DNA of 7,696 nt from a bacterium Ga0077546 (lineage in GTDB: Bacteria; Cyanobacteriota; Vampirovibrionia; Obscuribacterales; Obscuribacteraceae): assembly GCA_001464165.1 (NCBI GenBank), contig LNEX01000450.1, positions 1 through 7,696 of the forward strand, in the 5' to 3' direction. Positions 5,101-7,696 of this stretch are shown here, piece by piece (position 1 is the first letter of the stretch; every line of letters starts with the position of its first letter). The notes under the pieces are model-generated. The model was not told where the DNA came from. It searched no databases and saw only the letters and a program-made list of their open reading frames with translations. The position numbers and the translations under genes were made by a program.

Positions 5101-5110
5101 GAAGCGCTTC
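5101..5110. promoter_or_regulatory. 10-bp palindrome resembling a LacI-family half-site core
   Basis: GAAGCGCTTC is a perfect palindrome whose centre AAGCGCTT fits the AAnCGnTT core common in LacI/GalR-type operators. It is about 140 bp upstream of the DUF218 start. No regulator gene of that family is in the window, so this is only a possibility. Confidence 0.2.
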
Positions 5111-5248
5111 ACAGCTTCACCTAAATTACGGTGCTGGGCTAATACGGCTTTTGCGTTGATCTTGCTAACGAGACTTTAGTTTTTGAAATTTTGAACGAGA
5201 TTCAGGGCGATCGCTGATTGCTTTGCTTTTCGAGAACAGGACAAAACA

Positions 5249-5389
5249 ATGAATAACAACAATCTCGGTTCGGAGGTTGCCGTTGTGCTTGGCTCTGGTA
5301 TTGCCAGCGACGGAACACCGGCCCGAACCACTGTTTTGCGAGTCCGTGCTGCTGCTCGGTTGGCAAAGCTCACCCGCGTGTCAATTTGA
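5249..5389 (+). pseudogene. DUF218 protein, N-terminal part, separated from the rest by a -1 frameshift
   Basis: The ATG at 5249 follows AGGA at 5238-5241 by 7 nt. It opens a frame of 46 codons containing VVLGSGIASDGTP and LRVRAAARLAK, the expected N-terminal beta strand and first helix of the DUF218 fold. The frame then reads LTRVSI and stops at TGA 5387-5389. The expected continuation (AHPRVNLILSGDGRK) is present in the next frame. Joining the frames at about 5366-5372 by one step back gives an uninterrupted 225-residue protein. One missing base, perhaps a G after AAG, would explain it. It may be a sequencing or assembly error, a true mutation, or, less likely, programmed frameshifting. Confidence 0.75.
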
Positions 5390-5925
5390 TTCTCTCCGGC
5401 GACGGTCGGAAGCAAGTCGGCATCACATCTGAAGCTGAAGCAATGAAGACCATTCTTCTTGCCGAAGGCATTTCAGCTGCTCGTATTTTTCTTGAAGATC
5501 AATCGCAAGACACCATCGGCAATGCCGTTTTGGTTGCTGCTCGCTACTTCGCTAACGAAGGCCCTGTGGCTGTTCGTAAGCTTTACGTTGTCACTTCGCC
5601 ATTCCACCTCAAGCGTGCATTGATAGCCTTTCGTGCTGTGGTGCCGACGCACTGGAATGTTGTTTCTTACGGCAGTCGCATCGCTGCCACTGACGCAGAA
5701 CGCGGTCGCAATGAGCGTGGCGGTGTGCAGTGGATGAAAGACTTTTTCTCAGGAATTGAACCAGGCGACATCGGCGCAGCTGTAGAACGACTGCTTGATT
5801 GCAGGCCGCACTACCGCTCTCATGCCTTTGCTTGGTTGAAGCCCATCGCAGAGAAATTCAACTCTGAGAAATCGGCAAAGTCTGACCAGTCTGAGAAAGA
5901 TGCGCTTGTGCGGAGTGGCAAATGA
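5386..5925 (+). CDS. DUF218 (YdcF/SanA/ElyC-like) protein, main C-terminal part
   Basis: This frame holds most of a DUF218 domain: LILSGDGRK, SEAEAMKTILLAEGI, LEDQSQDTIGNA and LYVVTSPFHLKRALIAF are the conserved blocks (GDGR/SEA, E-S-DT-N, VTS-H-RA). Family members in Enterobacteria are linked to cell-envelope integrity (SanA, ElyC) or bind S-adenosylmethionine (YdcF), but the reaction is not established. No membrane helix is seen here or in the upstream fragment, so a cytoplasmic YdcF-like form is more likely. The nominal TTG start at 5386 overlaps the TGA of the upstream frame as TTGA. It lacks its own Shine-Dalgarno, and homology continues upstream of it, so the real start is almost certainly the ATG at 5249 with a frameshift. 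The last 20 residues are Lys/Ser/Glu-rich. A perfect terminator follows 10 nt after the stop. Confidence 0.85.
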   Translation: MILSGDGRKQVGITSEAEAMKTILLAEGISAARIFLEDQSQDTIGNAVLVAARYFANEGPVAVRKLYVVTSPFHLKRALIAFRAVVPTHWNVVSYGSRIAATDAERGRNERGGVQWMKDFFSGIEPGDIGAAVERLLDCRPHYRSHAFAWLKPIAEKFNSEKSAKSDQSEKDALVRSGK

Positions 5926-5935
5926 TCGAATCTGA

Positions 5936-5976
5936 GGGGTGCGGAAGAAATAGGTCTTCCGCACCTTGGCTTTTTT
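5936..5976 (+). terminator. strong rho-independent terminator after the DUF218 gene
   Basis: GGTGCGGAAGA (5938-5948) and TCTTCCGCACC (5955-5965) form a perfect 11-bp stem with a 6-nt loop. Two possible G-U pairs extend the base. TTGGC and then six T residues (5971-5976) follow. Confidence 0.88.
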
Positions 5977-6075
5977 AAATTTGTTTGTCGAACTTCACCT
6001 ATTTTTTCTCAGTCTGTCTTGTTCTTTGCCTGTTCTCAATTTTTTTGCTTCTAAAAATTACTTGACGTAGTAGGC

Positions 6076-6104
6076 TTGATTGGCGCAAATATTGCGCTTG
6101 TAAA
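6076..6104 (+). promoter_or_regulatory. candidate promoter with a palindromic operator filling its spacer
   Basis: TTGATT (6076-6081) and TGTAAA (6099-6104) are separated by 17 bp, each matching the sigma-70 consensus at four of six positions. A perfect 15-bp inverted repeat (GCGCAA-ATA-TTGCGC, 6083-6097) sits exactly centred in the spacer. A palindrome between -35 and -10 suits a repressor or a spacer-binding activator. A second -35-like TTGACG lies at 6062. The site would serve the LRV/HEAT-like gene. No regulator is encoded nearby. Confidence 0.35.
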
Positions 6105-6184
6105 CCGGTTAATTATGGCCAACCCCTAAGTAAATACCTGTTATTGCTTACTCTCATAATGGCAATAGCTGTCATAGTGGAAGA

Positions 6185-6541
6185 GTGGAAGTTGCTGATT
6201 ACGAGGCGCAAATGAACGACGCAAGAGAGAATTCGAATGTTCAAGAGGCCAATGCATTAAGCGGTGATCTAGGCGCTCGTATTGACCTCACTGAATATTG
6301 TTCAGATGCAGAGACACTCTGGGCTTTGGCTCACGACTCTTGCTGCGATGTGCGTTTTGCCTTGGCTGAAAATCATAATGTTGATTGCGATATTTTAGCG
6401 GCACTGGCCGATGACGAGAATCCATTCGTTGCTTGGCGGGCAAGGAAAACGATAAAGCGACTGACAATTGGCAGTGCAATAAGTGGAAATTTCAGCTGGC
6501 CTGAATCACAAACAATTAAGAGGCGCGCTGAGGGAAGTTAG
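6185..6541 (+). CDS. small LRV/HEAT-like repeat protein
   Basis: The protein has 118 residues from GTG 6185, or 109 from ATG 6212. Residues 43-90 hold paired short helices, LWALAHDSCCDVRFALAEN and then DILAALADDENPFVAWRA. They resemble the leucine-rich repeat variant (LRV) or HEAT pattern, in which VR-x-ALA-x-N is followed by an LxxLAxDxxxxVR helix. Such repeats bind proteins; the partner is unknown. There is no signal peptide or membrane helix. The start is uncertain: GTG 6185 has purines (GGAAGA) too close for a normal Shine-Dalgarno, while ATG 6212 follows GAGG at 6203-6206 by 5 nt and overlaps the stop of a possible 18-codon leader frame (6159-6215). The basic C-terminal tail after residue 90 is not repeat-like. 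Confidence 0.7.
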   Translation: MEVADYEAQMNDARENSNVQEANALSGDLGARIDLTEYCSDAETLWALAHDSCCDVRFALAENHNVDCDILAALADDENPFVAWRARKTIKRLTIGSAISGNFSWPESQTIKRRAEGS

Positions 6542-6655
6542 TTAATCTAGCGACTTTGAAGGGTTGGCATGTAGCACTTAATTTCTCCCTAAAATTTTTT
6601 CGCAGCCTGTAATCTATCTACGCGGCACTGGGCACAGGACACGGGAGAAACTTAT

Positions 6656-7351
6656 ATGGCCGGATTGAAAAAGAAGATGTGTGCTGTCGCTTTGGCCTCT
6701 CTGTGCCAAGGTCTTACTGGTCTCAGCTTTTGCTCGTCAATAGGAGCGCAGCCTGTGCGAACAATCATGCCGCAGTGGTACCAACTTAAGCAAGAAGCCT
6801 ATGGGCTTAAGGGCGAACTAAAGGTGCAGAAGTTACAAGCGGCACTGGCTGCCGCTCAAGAGTTCAAACAAGCAGACCACTATCCTGAAAGTGAAGTGCT
6901 TTTTAGTCTGGCTGTAGTTAATAGTGAGCAAAATAAGCAGGCTGAAGCGGAGAAATATTTGCGAGAGGCGATTGCTCTAAAGCAGTCTGGTCTCAACGTC
7001 TCTATAGCGGGCAAGCACAATATGCCGATTGAAAATGGTATGTTTTTGCCAGCTTATTCTAATATCGATAGCGAGAAATCAGGCAAGAAGAACGCTTTAG
7101 CGAATTGTCAGAGTTGGCTAGGCAGAACGCTTCTGGCTGAGCGCAAATTTGCCGAAGCCGCCGCAGTGCTGGAGCAAGCTATTGCATTGTTGGATAGCAG
7201 TAGCAAGCCTGATGGTGAAGTAATACTTTTGCCTGATACCTTGCTCCCATATGCAAAGGCCCTGAGGGCCTTAAATCGTCGCAGTGAAGCTGACAAAGCA
7301 GAAGCACGTGCGGCCAAAATTATTGCTTCGCGCCGCTTAGTTTTAGATTGA
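6656..7351 (+). CDS. exported tetratricopeptide-repeat protein
   Basis: The 231-residue protein starts with a Sec signal peptide: a basic LKKK at 4-7, a moderately hydrophobic core, and a likely cleavage site after SIGA (residue 31). The cysteines do not form a lipobox (the residue before C26 is Phe). The mature part is helical with TPR-like units at about 76-110 (ESEVLFSLAVVNSEQNKQAE then AEKYLREAIALK), 148-181 (SWLGRTLLAERKFAEAAAVL) and 194-223 (DTLLPYAKALRALNRRSEAD). An unusual 35-residue insert lies between the first two. TPRs mediate protein binding; in the periplasm this may be a scaffold. GGGAG at about 6643-6647 gives the Shine-Dalgarno. The TGA stop lies within the last codons of the convergent transporter gene. 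Function beyond TPR is unknown. Confidence 0.85.
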   Translation: MAGLKKKMCAVALASLCQGLTGLSFCSSIGAQPVRTIMPQWYQLKQEAYGLKGELKVQKLQAALAAAQEFKQADHYPESEVLFSLAVVNSEQNKQAEAEKYLREAIALKQSGLNVSIAGKHNMPIENGMFLPAYSNIDSEKSGKKNALANCQSWLGRTLLAERKFAEAAAVLEQAIALLDSSSKPDGEVILLPDTLLPYAKALRALNRRSEADKAEARAAKIIASRRLVLD

Positions 7352-7696
7352 AAAATTTCTAGAAGTGAATTTCGAGGCACCGTAGGTAGAGCCAATAATT
7401 GCTGCCGGAGCCGCTACTAAAAGAAAAGGTAAGAGATGAATCATCTCACCTCTTCCGTCGCTAAAACGACCAGCCAAGCCACTAATGGAATTGACTACTA
7501 TAAAGAGTGCCGAGATTGCAGCAGTTTGTTTTGTTGTTGCCCAGTGTTTGAAAATGATTAGTGGACTGAGAAATACTCCTCCACCAATTCCGACAATGCC
7601 TGATAGCAGGCCAAGAATTCCGCCTGCTCCTGCTGCCAGAATTATAGAAGGTGGTTGGATTTTTTCGTCATCAGCCCTTGCTTCAGGCGCTGATAA
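7343..7696 (-). CDS. TauE/SafE-family membrane transporter, C-terminal half, 5' end outside the window
   Basis: Reading the minus strand from the window edge gives 117 residues with no stop until TAA at 7345-7343. A hydrophilic linker (SAPEARADDEKIQPP) precedes GILGLLSGIVGIGGGVFLSP, the glycine-rich second-half signature of the TauE/SafE anion (sulfite or sulfoacetate) exporter family. TAAISALFIVVNSISGLAGR and the helix LLPFLLVAAPAAIIGSTYGA follow. These are known family blocks; the substrate cannot be told. After GASKFTSRNFSI the protein stops, although relatives usually have about 25 more residues forming a last membrane helix. I find no such helix in the other frames downstream. The last 9 bp overlap the end of the convergent TPR gene. 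Family assignment is firm. Confidence 0.85.
   Translation of the reverse strand, partial: LSAPEARADDEKIQPPSIILAAGAGGILGLLSGIVGIGGGVFLSPLIIFKHWATTKQTAAISALFIVVNSISGLAGRFSDGRGEMIHLLPFLLVAAPAAIIGSTYGASKFTSRNFSI

Larger units (their letters stand above)
4876..5248. other. divergent intergenic region between the PanE-like and DUF218 genes
   Basis: This 373-bp AT-rich stretch should hold promoters for both flanking genes. I see no coding signal. It contains a cluster of inverted repeats at 4971-5016, a 10-bp palindrome at 5101-5110 and one GCGATCGC at 5207-5214. The Shine-Dalgarno of the plus-strand gene is AGGA at 5238-5241. No convincing -35/-10 pair stands out on either strand. Confidence 0.6.

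Noticed and set aside
5207..5214. GCGATCGC, the cyanobacterial HIP1 octamer
   Set aside because: A single copy in 7.7 kb is compatible with chance and cannot support a cyanobacterial link.
7108..7395. 95-codon minus-strand frame at the end of the TPR gene
   Set aside because: Its product is featureless and overlaps both real genes. The TauE/SafE frame ending at 7343 is the coding one on that strand.

Overview
The window is 7.7 kb of a mid-GC bacterial chromosome with short intergenic spaces. It holds rho-independent terminators, mostly clear Shine-Dalgarno sites on the plus strand, a Sec-exported TPR protein and a small LRV/HEAT-like protein. Nothing identifies the species. The mix of small orphan membrane proteins, TPR and repeat proteins would fit an environmental lineage such as Vampirovibrionia/Obscuribacter-like bacteria, but that is only a guess. 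I see no rRNA, tRNA, CRISPR array, transposase, phage gene or recognisable defence system.

Left part (1-2903, all plus strand). It starts with the 3' end of an SbmA/YddA-type ABC transporter. A leader with three successive hairpins follows, then a 92-codon aromatic-free protein with about 90% GC at third positions, closed by a very strong terminator. Next is a compact operon. nadD (NAD biosynthesis) overlaps by 161 nt, in another frame, an FCP1/SCP-type HAD phosphatase gene, which is followed by a small three-helix membrane protein and a second strong terminator. Another three-helix membrane protein begins only about 19 nt after that terminator.

Middle part. Positions 2904-3146 are AT-rich with several T-runs and no convincing gene. 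Two minus-strand genes follow: an isochorismatase-like cysteine hydrolase (3147-3734), whose N-terminal coding region carries a G-quadruplex-prone hexamer repeat on the opposite strand, and a ketopantoate-reductase-family enzyme (3931-4875). A 373-bp divergent intergenic region with several inverted repeats separates the latter from a plus-strand DUF218 (YdcF/SanA-like) gene. That gene is broken by an apparent -1 frameshift near 5366-5372 and ends in a perfect terminator hairpin.

Right part. A 118-codon LRV/HEAT-like protein lies downstream of a candidate promoter whose spacer is a perfect 15-bp palindrome. A secreted TPR protein follows. Its 3' end overlaps by 9 bp the 3' end of a convergent minus-strand TauE/SafE-family transporter gene that runs off the window and appears to lack its last membrane helix.

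NadD (NAD) and the PanE-like protein (pantothenate/CoA route) hint at cofactor metabolism, but they are on opposite strands and separate units. The most unusual feature is the nadD/phosphatase overlap: the NadD core ends exactly at the phosphatase start codon, and the overlapping frame continues until just before the phosphatase catalytic domain.
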